A stretch of 64,000 nt of DNA. Source: Rhizobium sp. BK399 (lineage in GTDB: Bacteria > Pseudomonadota > Alphaproteobacteria > Rhizobiales > Rhizobiaceae). Position 1 is the first letter of the stretch; each line of letters starts with the position of its first letter. Under the pieces are notes generated by a model. The model searched no databases. It was not told the DNA's origin and saw only the letters and a list, made by a program, of their open reading frames with translations. Below are positions 10,365-19,906 of the stretch, in pieces. The translations under genes were made by a program, and so were the position numbers. The DNA lies in assembly GCF_014194695.1 (NCBI RefSeq), contig NZ_JACIAH010000007.1:1-64000 (forward strand). Reading direction: 5' to 3'.

Positions 10365-12632
10365 CTATAGAGGAATATTATGAGCGTCGGCGAAGTGGGC
10401 AAGCACCTCGCGTATCGAGGTCGCCGACTTGGTATCGTCAAGCGCCTCGTTCATCACTTTTGCCAGCGCCTCGGCATCGAGACCGAGCAGCATCGCCTTA
10501 ACAGGACCGATCGACGCCGGCGACATCGACACCGCACGGAAGCCGATGCCGAGCAGCGCCATTGCCGAGATCGGCTTGCCGGCAAGCTCGCCGCAGAGCG
10601 TCACCGGCGTGTTGTTTCGCTCACCCGCGCGTACGATGTCGCGCAGGATCCGGAGGAACGGCTTGCCAAGCGGATCGAAGCGATCGGAAACCCGTGCGTT
10701 GCCGCGGTCGACCGCCATCGAAAACTGGAAGAGGTCATTCGAGCCGACCGAAACGAAGTCGACCGCCGACATCAGCTCGTCGAGCTGCCAGAGCAGCGCC
10801 GGCACCTCCAGCATCGCGCCGAACTGCAGCTTGCGCGGCAGACCGTGGCCGAAGCGGGAGAGGTGTTGAACTTCCTTCTGCAAAAGCTCACGGACCGCGG
10901 CGATCTCGGAAACCTCGGTCACCATCGGTACCATCAGCTTCAGCTCGATACCGGCCGCTGCCTTCAGCATGGCGCGCAATTGCGTGCGTAGCAGGCCCGG
11001 ACGATCGAGCGACAGGCGGATCGCCCGCCAGCCAAGCGCCGGATTTTCTTCTTCATGGCCACGGAAATAGGGAACGACCTTATCGCCGCCGATATCGAGC
11101 GTACGGAAGGTGACGACGCGCCCGGCCGCCTGCTTCAGCACGTTGCGATAGAACAGTTCCTGTTCTTCCGCCTTCGGCATGGTTGAGGCGATCATGAACT
11201 GCAACTCGGTACGAAACAGTCCGATGCCTTCGGCGCCCGAGTCCGAGAGCTGCGGCAGATCAACCAGCAGCCCGGCATTCATCATCAGGGACACGCGCTG
11301 CCCGTCCTTGGTGCGCGGCTCGACGGAGCGCAGCGCCCGGAACTGCTCCTGCCGACGGGCCCGGAACCGGACCTTTTCCTCATACGAACGCTGGTGTTCG
11401 GGCATCGGGCGAAGATGCACATGCCCGCCATCCCCATCGATGATCACGGCATCGCCGTTTTCGGCAAGCGCCACCACGCCGGCTGCCTGGCCGATGACAG
11501 GAATACCCATGGCTCGCGCAACGATCACCACATGGCTCGTCACCGCACCTTCCTCCAGCACGAGCCCGCGCACGTTGGCGCGCGGATAGTCCAACAGCTC
11601 AGCCGCGCCCATCGCGCGCGCCAAGATGATGGCGTCGCTCGGGAAACCATCGCCCGCGGTGCGACCGGTATAGCCGGTCAGCTGCCGCAGTAGCCGGTTC
11701 GCCAGATCTTCGAAATCGTGCATCCGCTCGCGCAGATAGGGATCCGTCATGCGGATCATGCGCGCCTTCGTGTCGCTCTGCACCTTCTCGACCGCGGCTT
11801 CCGCCGTCAGGCCGTTACGGATCGCTTCCTCGAGTTTGCGCACCCATCCCTGGTCATGAGCGAACATCCGATAGGTCTCGAGTACCTCGCGGTGCTCACC
11901 CTCCATCGAAACGTCGCGCTGCGACAGAAGGTCATCGATCGAGATGCGCAGCGACCCGAGCGCCTCGCCCAGACGACGGATTTCCTTCTCGGAATCCTCG
12001 TTCAGCAAGTTGGTAACGACAATGCGCGGCTCGTGCAGCACGACGTAGCCGAGGCCAATACCCTCGTTATAGGTATCGCCATCGATGGTCACCGAACGTG
12101 TCAGGTCGAGTTCGAGACCAGGCTTGGTGATCTTCTTGAGCTCGCCGGTGGCGATCATCTCGGCAAGCACCATCGCGGTCGTCTCGAGCGCTTCGAGCTC
12201 TTCTTCGCGGTAGGTGCGGCTTGCCTTGTTCTGCACGACCAGAACGCCGAGCGAACGGCCGGTGCGCAGGATCGGCACGCCAAGGAAGGAATGATAGATT
12301 TCTTCGCCGGTTTCCGGCAGGTAGCGGAAGGCGGGATGAGATTGCGCGTCGGAAAGATTGAGCGGCTGCGCCGATGCGGCGATCGTGCCGACGAGACCCT
12401 GACCCATCTTGAGTTGGGACAGGTGGACCGCTTCCTTCTTCAGACCTTCGGTTGCATAGAGTTCGAGGACGCCGTCGGCGCGCAGGACGTAGACGGAGCA
12501 AACCTCCGCCACCATGTTGCCTGCGATCTGGCGAACGATCCGGTCGAGACGCTCCTGCGGCTCCAGCGGCTCCGCCATCAACTCGCGTAGCCGCTTGAGC
12601 AGCACGCGCGGACCGCCGGAAAGGTCTCTCAT
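10365..12632 (-). CDS. ptsP: PTS-Ntr enzyme I (phosphoenolpyruvate-protein phosphotransferase)
   Basis: 755 residues. EI-Ntr takes phosphate from PEP and passes it to NPr, feeding the nitrogen-related regulatory PTS. The N-terminal GAF domain (about 1-170) separates it from sugar enzyme I and is thought to sense glutamine. Next come the phosphohistidine domain, with active His at about 367 in VTSHVVIVARAMG, and the C-terminal PEP-binding barrel (GGDKVVPYF, then the FVSVGSNDLFQF segment). Spacing of about 90 bases from lysC and 28 to prfA suggests shared transcription. Confidence 0.96.
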   Translation of the reverse strand: MRDLSGGPRVLLKRLRELMAEPLEPQERLDRIVRQIAGNMVAEVCSVYVLRADGVLELYATEGLKKEAVHLSQLKMGQGLVGTIAASAQPLNLSDAQSHPAFRYLPETGEEIYHSFLGVPILRTGRSLGVLVVQNKASRTYREEELEALETTAMVLAEMIATGELKKITKPGLELDLTRSVTIDGDTYNEGIGLGYVVLHEPRIVVTNLLNEDSEKEIRRLGEALGSLRISIDDLLSQRDVSMEGEHREVLETYRMFAHDQGWVRKLEEAIRNGLTAEAAVEKVQSDTKARMIRMTDPYLRERMHDFEDLANRLLRQLTGYTGRTAGDGFPSDAIILARAMGAAELLDYPRANVRGLVLEEGAVTSHVVIVARAMGIPVIGQAAGVVALAENGDAVIIDGDGGHVHLRPMPEHQRSYEEKVRFRARRQEQFRALRSVEPRTKDGQRVSLMMNAGLLVDLPQLSDSGAEGIGLFRTELQFMIASTMPKAEEQELFYRNVLKQAAGRVVTFRTLDIGGDKVVPYFRGHEEENPALGWRAIRLSLDRPGLLRTQLRAMLKAAAGIELKLMVPMVTEVSEIAAVRELLQKEVQHLSRFGHGLPRKLQFGAMLEVPALLWQLDELMSAVDFVSVGSNDLFQFSMAVDRGNARVSDRFDPLGKPFLRILRDIVRAGERNNTPVTLCGELAGKPISAMALLGIGFRAVSMSPASIGPVKAMLLGLDAEALAKVMNEALDDTKSATSIREVLAHFADAHNIPL

Positions 12633-12722
12633 TGCGTCTCAAGCTCCAAAACAAACATCAAAGTCACACAGCCGATTGCCGCGTGACTTCTCAACTTGAA
12701 CGCGCGGCAAGTCTGTTCAGAA

Positions 12723-13997
12723 TCAGTTCTTATCTAGACCGTAGCAGGAATGCAAAGTCCTGACAGCGAGTTCCGCATAAGGACCGTCGATCAGGATGGA
12801 AATTTTGATCTCAGAGGTCGTAATGGCCTTGATGTTGATGCCCTTGTCGGCCAGCGCCTTGAACGCGGTAGCGGCAACACCGGCGTGACTACGCATACCG
12901 ATGCCGATGACCGAGACCTTTACGAGGCCCGATTCGTTCTGAACGACATCGTAGCCGATCTTTTCCTTGTTCTCGCCGAGAACCTTGATCGCCTTGTCGA
13001 CATCACCAGACGGAACCGTGAAAGTCATGTCGGTCTTCGAGCCGTCTTCGGAGATGTTCTGGACGATCATGTCGACGTTGATGTGGCTTTCGGCCAGCGG
13101 TCCGAAGATCGCGGCGGAAACGCCCGGCCGGTCGGCAAGACGGCGAAGCGAGATCTGAGCCTCATCCTTGGCATAGGCGATGCCGGTGACTACTTCCTGT
13201 TCCACGATTTCATCCTCGTCACAAATCAGCGTTCCGGGCGGATTCAAGAAGTCACCCATGCCCGGAGCATCGGGATCTTCGAAAGAGGAGCGCACGAAGG
13301 TACGGACCTTGTGCACCATGGCAAGCTCGACAGAGCGAACCTGCAGGACCTTAGCGCCGAGCGAGGCCATTTCGAGCATTTCCTCGAAAGCGATCTTCTT
13401 CAGGCGGCGCGCCTGCGGCACGATGCGCGGGTCCGTGGTGTAGACGCCATCGACGTCGGTATAGATGTCGCAGCGATCGGCCTTCAGTGCCGCAGCAACG
13501 GCAACGGCAGAGGTGTCCGAACCGCCACGACCGAGCGTCGCGATGCGATTGTCCGGACCGATGCCCTGGAAGCCGGCGATAACGGCAACCTGCCCCTCGC
13601 CCATGCGGTTGACAATGTCTGCACCATCGATTTCCTGAATGCGGGCAGCACCGTGAGCATTGTCCGTGCGGATGGCGATCTGCCAACCCTGCCAGGAGCG
13701 CGCATTGATATCCATCGCCTGCAGCGCGATTGCCAACAGCCCGGCTGTCACCTGCTCGCCTGATGCAACGACAGCATCATATTCACGCGCATCGTAAAAC
13801 GGGGAATATGCGCCGACGACCTTCGGCATGTTCTGCACCCAGCCAACGAGCTCGTTGGTCTTGCCGGACATGGCCGAGACAACGACCGCCACTTCATGGC
13901 CGGCATCGACTTCACGTTTCACATGGCGGGCAACGTTCTTGATGCGGTCCAGATCAGCGACGGAGGTTCCGCCGAATTTCATTACGATGCGTGCCAT
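12723..13997 (-). CDS. lysC: Aspartate kinase
   Basis: 424 residues. It phosphorylates aspartate in the first step towards lysine, threonine, methionine and diaminopimelate. KFGGTS (8-13) begins the kinase domain and GGSDTSAVA is the nucleotide-binding loop. Two ACT repeats fill the C-terminal 160 residues and should bind the feedback inhibitor. GAGG lies five bases before the ATG. About 300 bases upstream, to the MarR gene, hold no gene and probably carry the promoter of the lysC-ptsP-prfA-prmC run. I see no lysine riboswitch there. Confidence 0.97.
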   Translation of the reverse strand: MARIVMKFGGTSVADLDRIKNVARHVKREVDAGHEVAVVVSAMSGKTNELVGWVQNMPKVVGAYSPFYDAREYDAVVASGEQVTAGLLAIALQAMDINARSWQGWQIAIRTDNAHGAARIQEIDGADIVNRMGEGQVAVIAGFQGIGPDNRIATLGRGGSDTSAVAVAAALKADRCDIYTDVDGVYTTDPRIVPQARRLKKIAFEEMLEMASLGAKVLQVRSVELAMVHKVRTFVRSSFEDPDAPGMGDFLNPPGTLICDEDEIVEQEVVTGIAYAKDEAQISLRRLADRPGVSAAIFGPLAESHINVDMIVQNISEDGSKTDMTFTVPSGDVDKAIKVLGENKEKIGYDVVQNESGLVKVSVIGIGMRSHAGVAATAFKALADKGINIKAITTSEIKISILIDGPYAELAVRTLHSCYGLDKN

Positions 13998-14297
13998 ATG
14001 CCTCTACCACGACCTAGTGCCGAGAGAGACCAAAGCCAGACCCGGCATCACGAGCCCCCTGCATGGAGCCGCACGGCTGAAGAGCCAGGAATTGGGAGTT
14101 TCTGGAACCCTTCTAACGCCTTGCGCCCCCGGGGCCCAAGTTGCCGCGTCTCTTAGCGAGTTTGTGGGGGGGTGGCAAGGTGCCGAAAGGAGAATGCCGG
14201 CGTGACGGGCTGACCGTCAAAGGAGTGCGCCGATGCCATCACGCCTGTTTGCATTTTTGCCAGCCTCGGCCAGCAACGCCTGGTCTTTGTGCCTTCC

Positions 14298-14741
14298 CTA
14301 AGGTTCGATCTCGTCTTGCAGCCTCTTGAGGATGTGGATGAGCTGCGGAGCCATTTCCCTGATCTCGGTCAGGTGAATGGCGGTCAAGCGTTTCAACACT
14401 CCCTCAGCCTTGTCAGTAAGCTCCAGTGTTTGCCGCCGTTTGTCATTCGGATCGGCGCGGCGCGACACATAGCCAGCGCTAACCAGCCGACCGACCAGTT
14501 CCGTCGCCGAATGCGGCGCTATCAACAGTCGTTCTGCAAGCATTCCGATGGTCATCGCATCCTCGCCGCGATGACCCTTGATTGCGAGCAGCGCCTGATG
14601 CTGTTGTGTCGGAAGTCCCTCTTCCTGCGCTGCGGACGTGCTGAAGTCCATGAAACGGCGCAAAGTATAACGCAAGTTGGACAAGGCTTCGTAGTCGGCG
14701 GAACGCAAGACCCTCCTCGTCGCCGGTGCGGCGGCCGGCAT
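14298..14741 (-). CDS. MarR family regulator with replaced 5' end
   Basis: 147 residues from the ATG at 14741. The MarR winged-helix core is intact: dimerisation helix LRYTLRRF, recognition region HSATELVGRL and wing RRADPNDKRRQ. Homology to ordinary MarR proteins of this type appears to start near SADYEAL. The residues before that are encoded by the antisense of a truncated clc gene on the other strand. The original start and promoter therefore seem lost, and expression is uncertain: the nearest upstream GGAG is 13 bases away. A longer frame to 14900 exists, but it too is antisense to clc. Its natural target may have been the clc gene. Confidence 0.65.
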   Translation of the reverse strand: MPAAAPATRRVLRSADYEALSNLRYTLRRFMDFSTSAAQEEGLPTQQHQALLAIKGHRGEDAMTIGMLAERLLIAPHSATELVGRLVSAGYVSRRADPNDKRRQTLELTDKAEGVLKRLTAIHLTEIREMAPQLIHILKRLQDEIEP

Positions 14742-15990
14742 GACGGCAATCTTCGGCTCCCCGGTTGCCGCAGTCATGCTCGCCGTCGAACTGCTGCTTT
14801 TCGAATGGAAGCCTCGAAGCTTCATCCCGGTTGCCATCGCCGCCTGCGTGTCGATCTGCTGGCGCCCCTTCCTCTTCGAAGCCGGCCCCCTTTTCCCCAA
14901 GCAGTTTCACATGGACCTTCCCTGGTGGGGCATCGGGATTTGTGCAGCAATGGGCATCGTCGCCGGCCTGCAATCCGGCCTCCTGACGACGCTGCTCTAC
15001 AAGATCGAAGATCTCTTCGAGGCACTGCCGATCCACTGGATGTGGTGGCCAGCAATCGGCGGACTGTTCATCGGCTTCGGTGGCTTGATCGAGCCTCGCG
15101 CCCTGGGCGTCGGCTACGACATTATCGACGGATTGCTCAACAACACGCTTTTGCCGCCGGCGGTGTTGGCGATCCTGCTTGTGAAGTCGGCCATCTGGCT
15201 CGTGGCTCTGTCTTCAGGCACTTCGGGCGGTGTGCTTGCGCCACTATTGATCTTCGGAGGTGCTCTCGGCTGGCTAATCGGCCTGGCGCTCCCGGGCGAC
15301 CCTGGATTCTGGGCCTTGCTTGGCATGGCCGCGATGATGGGCGGAACCATGCGGGCGCCGCTGACGGGAACCTTCTTCGCCGTCGAACTCACCGGCGACA
15401 TTTCTGTGCTGGTACCGCTCTTGGCGGCGACGGTCACGGCCTACGCCGTGACCGTGCTTCTCCTTCGTCGCTCGATCCTCACGGAAAAGATCGCCAGACG
15501 TGGCCAGCACATCACGCGGGAATACGGCATCGATCCTTTCGAATTGACGCGAGCGCGCGACATCATGATCAAGGATGTCGATACGCTTTCGGCAAGGATG
15601 ACAGTCGGCGAGGCCTGCGCGTTCTTCGCGACGACATCAAGAACGCACCGGGTTTATCCCATTGTCGACCAGGAAGGCGCCCTCAAAGGGCTTGTGTCTC
15701 GTGCCGAGGCGTTGCAATGGCAACAGGAAGCCGTGCTTTTCGACCAGCGCCTTGACGACATGGTTTCAGACGCCTCCATCCCTGCGGCTCATCCAGACGA
15801 TACGGCAGGATACGTTGCCGACCTGATGCTTTCGACAGACGCTGGACGCATCCCGATCGTGGACCCACAGACCGCCAAGCTTGACGGCTTGATTGCGCGG
15901 AAGGACCTGCTGCGCCTTCGCCGCACCCTGCGGGCGGCAGAGACCGAGCGAAAACCCTTTCTCGGGCCACGGACGGCAGACGGCGAATAG
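14695..15990 (+). pseudogene. 5'-truncated ClC chloride channel with CBS domains
   Basis: The frame after the stop at 14692-14694 reads ClC sequence at once (ERKTLLVAGAAAGM, then FGSPVAAVMLAVELLLFEW), which corresponds to about helix H of ClC proteins. The later GTSGGVLAP motif and following helices are present, and two CBS domains fill the last 150 residues. About 170-190 N-terminal residues are missing, including the GSGIP and GREGP segments that build the ion path. The first ATG (14740) has no ribosome-binding site. I call it a remnant. The alternative, a functional short protein, seems unlikely because half the pore would be absent. Confidence 0.75.
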
Positions 15991-16466
15991 TCACGATGCA
16001 GCCACCTGTTCTGACGCGCATACCCATCGAGGGCTTTCGCCTAGGCAATTGGCCCTGAGCCGCCGGAATGATGTTGCTACCTGCTCGAAAAGATGCAGTT
16101 CCATCGCACTCCAGAAAACAAGCGGCCTAGTCTCTCCCTAAATCCGGCGCCGGAGTTTGGACCGGCGCACCCGGTCCAAGCACTAGGGCTCCGATGCGCT
16201 TTGCAGAGGTACCGCTCAAGGCGCCCGATCGCCGAAACAATCCCGCTGAAGTCGTCAACTCGCGCCAATACCAAGTTTTGACTTCACAGTTTCTTAATTA
16301 GCCATCAGTTACCCTAAGTTGTTCGATAAGGGGCTGTGGCACAACGTGAACCGCATGAAGTGGGATCGGACGCGACAATCAGATACGTTGCATTCTTCAA
16401 GGTTTACCTGTCCGACCATCGTCTCAGGTGCGATGCCTGTGACGCTTCCACCGAAAGTCGTTGCAC

Positions 16467-17531
16467 ATGGCAGTTGTAATGCCGCCCACAAAGCCACCTG
16501 CTCAGCAGGCTCGCAAAGAAATCTACAATATCGTATTCGCGACGTTAAACCGGCTGGAGATTGAAGCCTCGCCGGCGAACTACGAGCTCATGTACGACGT
16601 CATCAGCGGCAACAATCCGGAGCTTCGCGAAAAGTTTTCGCGCCTCCGCAAGCCGATTGCGGATCATGAGGTCGAGGCGTTGGCTCGAACCTACCTACCG
16701 CATCATTTCGGCAAATCGATTCACGACGAGTCCGCAAGCCGCCTCCAAAACGAACTGACCAGTTTGAAAGAGTCGCTGCAGTCAGGCCAAAGCTCGCTCT
16801 CGACCTTCACGAACATGCTGGGCCAGGCGACCGGGAAAATCTCCTCGATCGACCCAAGGGACACGAAGACGATGCAGTCCCACCTCGGCTCCATTCGCCA
16901 ACTGAGCGAGGTCCAGCAGTCGAAGAGTGCCAAGTTGCTTGAAAACGTTTCGACACAAATCTCAACAGTTGCGGCCATTTCAGACGAAGTGGAGCAATTC
17001 GAGCGCACGAAGTTTACGCATCCGACCACGAGGCTTGCCAACCGGCGCGGATTCCACAAGAAGCTTGCCGAGCTTTACGGCGCAGAACGCTACCCGGACG
17101 ATATTTCGCTTCTTTTTTGTAATCTGTTGGTTCTGACGCCCTTTGAGACCGCGGAATTCCTCAGGCTCAAGGAAGCATTCCTCGAACGCCTTGGCGCTAT
17201 CGTCTCGCAAACCGTTCAGACGATGGATTTCGCCGCGTGGCTTGACCGGCCGCAGATCGGCCTCATTGTCCGGACGAGCGCGGAGACGGAGGTCCAGAAG
17301 ATTGCCGATCAACTGAAGAGAAGTTGCCTCGTTGCTTTTGACAGCCGACAGGGTGTGATGCCGAAAGTTATTGCCCGCTTCGGCTGCAGCACGACCCACC
17401 AGGCCGGCACGGCATCCGAACTGGTGGCGAACACTGAAAAGGCTCTTCAGACAGCGATTGACGAACAGAACGAGAAGGTAGTGTTCCTCTCGGGAGCCGC
17501 GCGCAAAGACTGGATGCTCTATCGCAGTTGA
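16467..17531 (+). CDS. Degenerate GGDEF-domain protein
   Basis: 354 residues. An N-terminal helical region of about 170 residues (including ANYELMYDVISG and a Gln/Ser-rich coiled stretch) is followed by a GGDEF fold: RLANRRGFHKKL matches the usual LANRRxF helix. The signature loop, expected near DFAAWLDRPQIGL, has no GG(D/E)EF, so it should not make c-di-GMP. It may bind nucleotide or serve as a protein partner. Soluble, with no membrane segment. ATG 16467 is preferred over the TTG two codons upstream; ATG 16479 is also possible. The 470 bases before it hold no gene that I can recognise. Confidence 0.7.
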   Translation: MAVVMPPTKPPAQQARKEIYNIVFATLNRLEIEASPANYELMYDVISGNNPELREKFSRLRKPIADHEVEALARTYLPHHFGKSIHDESASRLQNELTSLKESLQSGQSSLSTFTNMLGQATGKISSIDPRDTKTMQSHLGSIRQLSEVQQSKSAKLLENVSTQISTVAAISDEVEQFERTKFTHPTTRLANRRGFHKKLAELYGAERYPDDISLLFCNLLVLTPFETAEFLRLKEAFLERLGAIVSQTVQTMDFAAWLDRPQIGLIVRTSAETEVQKIADQLKRSCLVAFDSRQGVMPKVIARFGCSTTHQAGTASELVANTEKALQTAIDEQNEKVVFLSGAARKDWMLYRS

Positions 17532-17698
17532 CAACGTGGTGCGACGCCGGATCTCGCGGTGGTCATCACAGCCTTCGCCATTGCATAGTGTGTCAGAAAA
17601 AGGCAGCCTAGACTTGCCTGGAAACGCGCTGACGGAGGCTTGCTTGCTCCGGTCCTGTTGTGCCGCCAGGTCTCCGGCGCGAGGGCCTCGATCGGATC

Positions 17699-19906
17699 AT
17701 GACGCGTGCGCAGCAAATAGGCGTTATCATCGGCCTTGCCATTGTCGCGGCCTTCACGATGTTGCGGGCAAGCGATCCGCCGCTTCTGCGGCAAATCCGT
17801 GACATTACCTTCGACGAGTATCAGCGCATTTCGCCGCGCGCCTTCGAGCCGACGCCGGTCCGTATCATCGACATCGACGAAGCCTCGCTCAAGGAATTCG
17901 GTCAGTGGCCCTGGCCACGCGACCGGCTTGCCCTTCTCGTGCAGCGGCTGTCGGATATGGGCGCAGCTGCGATCGCCTTCGACGTGCTGTTCGCCGAGCC
18001 AGATCGCCTGTCGCCACGCAGCGTCATGCGTGATGTCGCCGGCGTCGATCCGACCCTGCTGAGCCGGCTGCCCGACAATGACGAGCTTTTCGCCGAGGCG
18101 ATCGCCGGACGTCCGGTGGTGCTCGGCTTCGGCCTAACCACTGAAGGCAATTATCGACCGCCGGTCAAGGCGGGCTTTGCCTTTACCGGCGAGAGCCCTC
18201 TCCACGCTCCTCCCCGCCTGGACGCAGCGACACCAATCCGCCCGCAGTTGCAGATCAACGCGACGGGTCTCGGCCACATCAGCCTCAATCCCGGCAATCC
18301 CTCCGCAGTCGTTCGCAAGGTCCCTCTCTTTCTGACGGACGGCGAACAACTCTATCCGAATCTGGCGATCGAGGCCCTGCGTGTCGCCCAGGGCGCTTCC
18401 ACCTATGTACTGGCGGCCGCTCCCGAGGCTCCTGACACGCTGACATCGGTCAAGATTGGCGAGTTCGTCGTGCCGGTGACGGCAGGTGGGGAACTGTGGC
18501 TTTACACCAGCCCCGACATTGCCGACCGCTATATTTCCGCCGGCAAGATTCTTGCGCCGCAGGGTGTCGATCCGCAGGTCGCCGCTGCGATCGAAGGAAG
18601 TATCGTCTTCGTCGGCACGTCCTCCGCCGGTCTGCAGGACATTCGCACGACCGCTCTCGGCCAGAACGTTCCGGGTGTCTCCATGCACGCCCAGACCGTC
18701 GAGCAGATCCTGACCGGTCACTTTCTCTCCCGACCGGACTGGGCGGACGGATTGGAAATTCTTGCGATTGCCGTGCTGGGCACGATCCTGGTCGTGCTGA
18801 CGACCTTCGTCAGCCCGGCCGTGGCACTCGCGTGCGGCCTGTGTATCACAGCGCTGGCGCTCGCCGCCTCCTGGTTTGCCTTTTCCGCCTGGGGCCTGCT
18901 TCTGGATCCGCTGGCTCCGATCATTGCCGGCTCGATCATCCATTTCGCCGCCACCTCGTTTCGCATCCTCGTCATCGACCGCGAGCGGCGCGAAGTCCGC
19001 CGAGCCTTCGGGCAATACCTCTCGCCCTCCCTACTCTACAGGATCGAGCACACCCGCGATGCGATGCGCCTCGGAGGCGATGACCGCGAACTGACGGTAA
19101 TGTTCGTTGACGTGCGCGGCTTCACCGAACTCAGCGAACGGCTGCAGCCCGCCGAGGTCGTCCGCTTTCTGAATACGCTGCTCGATGCCCTCAGCCGTCA
19201 TGTGACCGCCAATGAAGGCACGCTCGACAAGTTTATCGGCGACTCGATCATGGCCTTCTGGAACGCCCCGGTGGATGTCGCAAACCACCCTGCCAAGGCG
19301 GTTCGCGCGGCCCTTGCCATGCGTGAAACACTTGCATCCCTTAACGCGGCGGATGCCTTCGGCTTCGGCCCGGACTATCAGGTGGGCATCGGCATCGGCA
19401 TTCACACGGGGCTTGCCTGTGTGGGCAACATGGGAGCGGAGACACGCTTCAACTATTCTGCCGTCGGTGATGCCGTCAACGTCGCAGCGCGCATCGAATC
19501 TGCCTGCAAGGAGGTTGGCTTCGATATCCTCGTTTCGGAGAACACCGCTGCCGAAATGGCACAGTTCGCACTGCTCGACGCCGGGCTACTCGGACTAAAG
19601 GGCAAGAGCAGCCGGGCACGACTATACGCTGTCGTAGGCGGCGAGCGGGTTCGAGATTCGAGTGCTTTTAGCGACATGCAGCGCATTCATACGGCGCTCG
19701 TTGCAGCGCTCCGCACTCATTCGGCGGAGAGCCGGAAAATGCTCAACGTCGCCAAACTAAAGGCGGGGGAGCTAACCGCGACACTGCCTCAATTTTACAG
19801 CCGACTCGGGCGCCGAGCCGACCACTTCCGTGACAGTCCCGGCGGCGATCACGACGGTACTCGCGTCGGCTTACCGCACGAGGCCAAGGTGCATCTTGAA
19901 CCTTAA
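17699..19906 (+). CDS. CHASE2-domain class III adenylate/guanylate cyclase
   Basis: 735 residues. A signal-anchor helix (about 5-22) leads into a periplasmic CHASE2 sensor (from about 25 to 340, with the IIDIDEASLKEFGQWPWPR signature). Three membrane helices (about 350-430) follow, then a cytoplasmic cyclase domain. Both metal-binding Asp residues are there (VMFVDVRGF, D471; FIGDSIMAFW, D515), as are FNYSAVGDAVNVAARIE, so it should be active. cAMP or cGMP as product is not settled by sequence. ATG 17699 is chosen because an upstream GTG lacks a better ribosome site. It meets the fecR gene tail-to-tail with a 3-4 base overlap. Confidence 0.9.
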   Translation: MTRAQQIGVIIGLAIVAAFTMLRASDPPLLRQIRDITFDEYQRISPRAFEPTPVRIIDIDEASLKEFGQWPWPRDRLALLVQRLSDMGAAAIAFDVLFAEPDRLSPRSVMRDVAGVDPTLLSRLPDNDELFAEAIAGRPVVLGFGLTTEGNYRPPVKAGFAFTGESPLHAPPRLDAATPIRPQLQINATGLGHISLNPGNPSAVVRKVPLFLTDGEQLYPNLAIEALRVAQGASTYVLAAAPEAPDTLTSVKIGEFVVPVTAGGELWLYTSPDIADRYISAGKILAPQGVDPQVAAAIEGSIVFVGTSSAGLQDIRTTALGQNVPGVSMHAQTVEQILTGHFLSRPDWADGLEILAIAVLGTILVVLTTFVSPAVALACGLCITALALAASWFAFSAWGLLLDPLAPIIAGSIIHFAATSFRILVIDRERREVRRAFGQYLSPSLLYRIEHTRDAMRLGGDDRELTVMFVDVRGFTELSERLQPAEVVRFLNTLLDALSRHVTANEGTLDKFIGDSIMAFWNAPVDVANHPAKAVRAALAMRETLASLNAADAFGFGPDYQVGIGIGIHTGLACVGNMGAETRFNYSAVGDAVNVAARIESACKEVGFDILVSENTAAEMAQFALLDAGLLGLKGKSSRARLYAVVGGERVRDSSAFSDMQRIHTALVAALRTHSAESRKMLNVAKLKAGELTATLPQFYSRLGRRADHFRDSPGGDHDGTRVGLPHEAKVHLEP

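Noticed and set aside
13998..14297. Lysine riboswitch or attenuator before lysC
   Set aside because: I could not see the conserved elements or a leader peptide.
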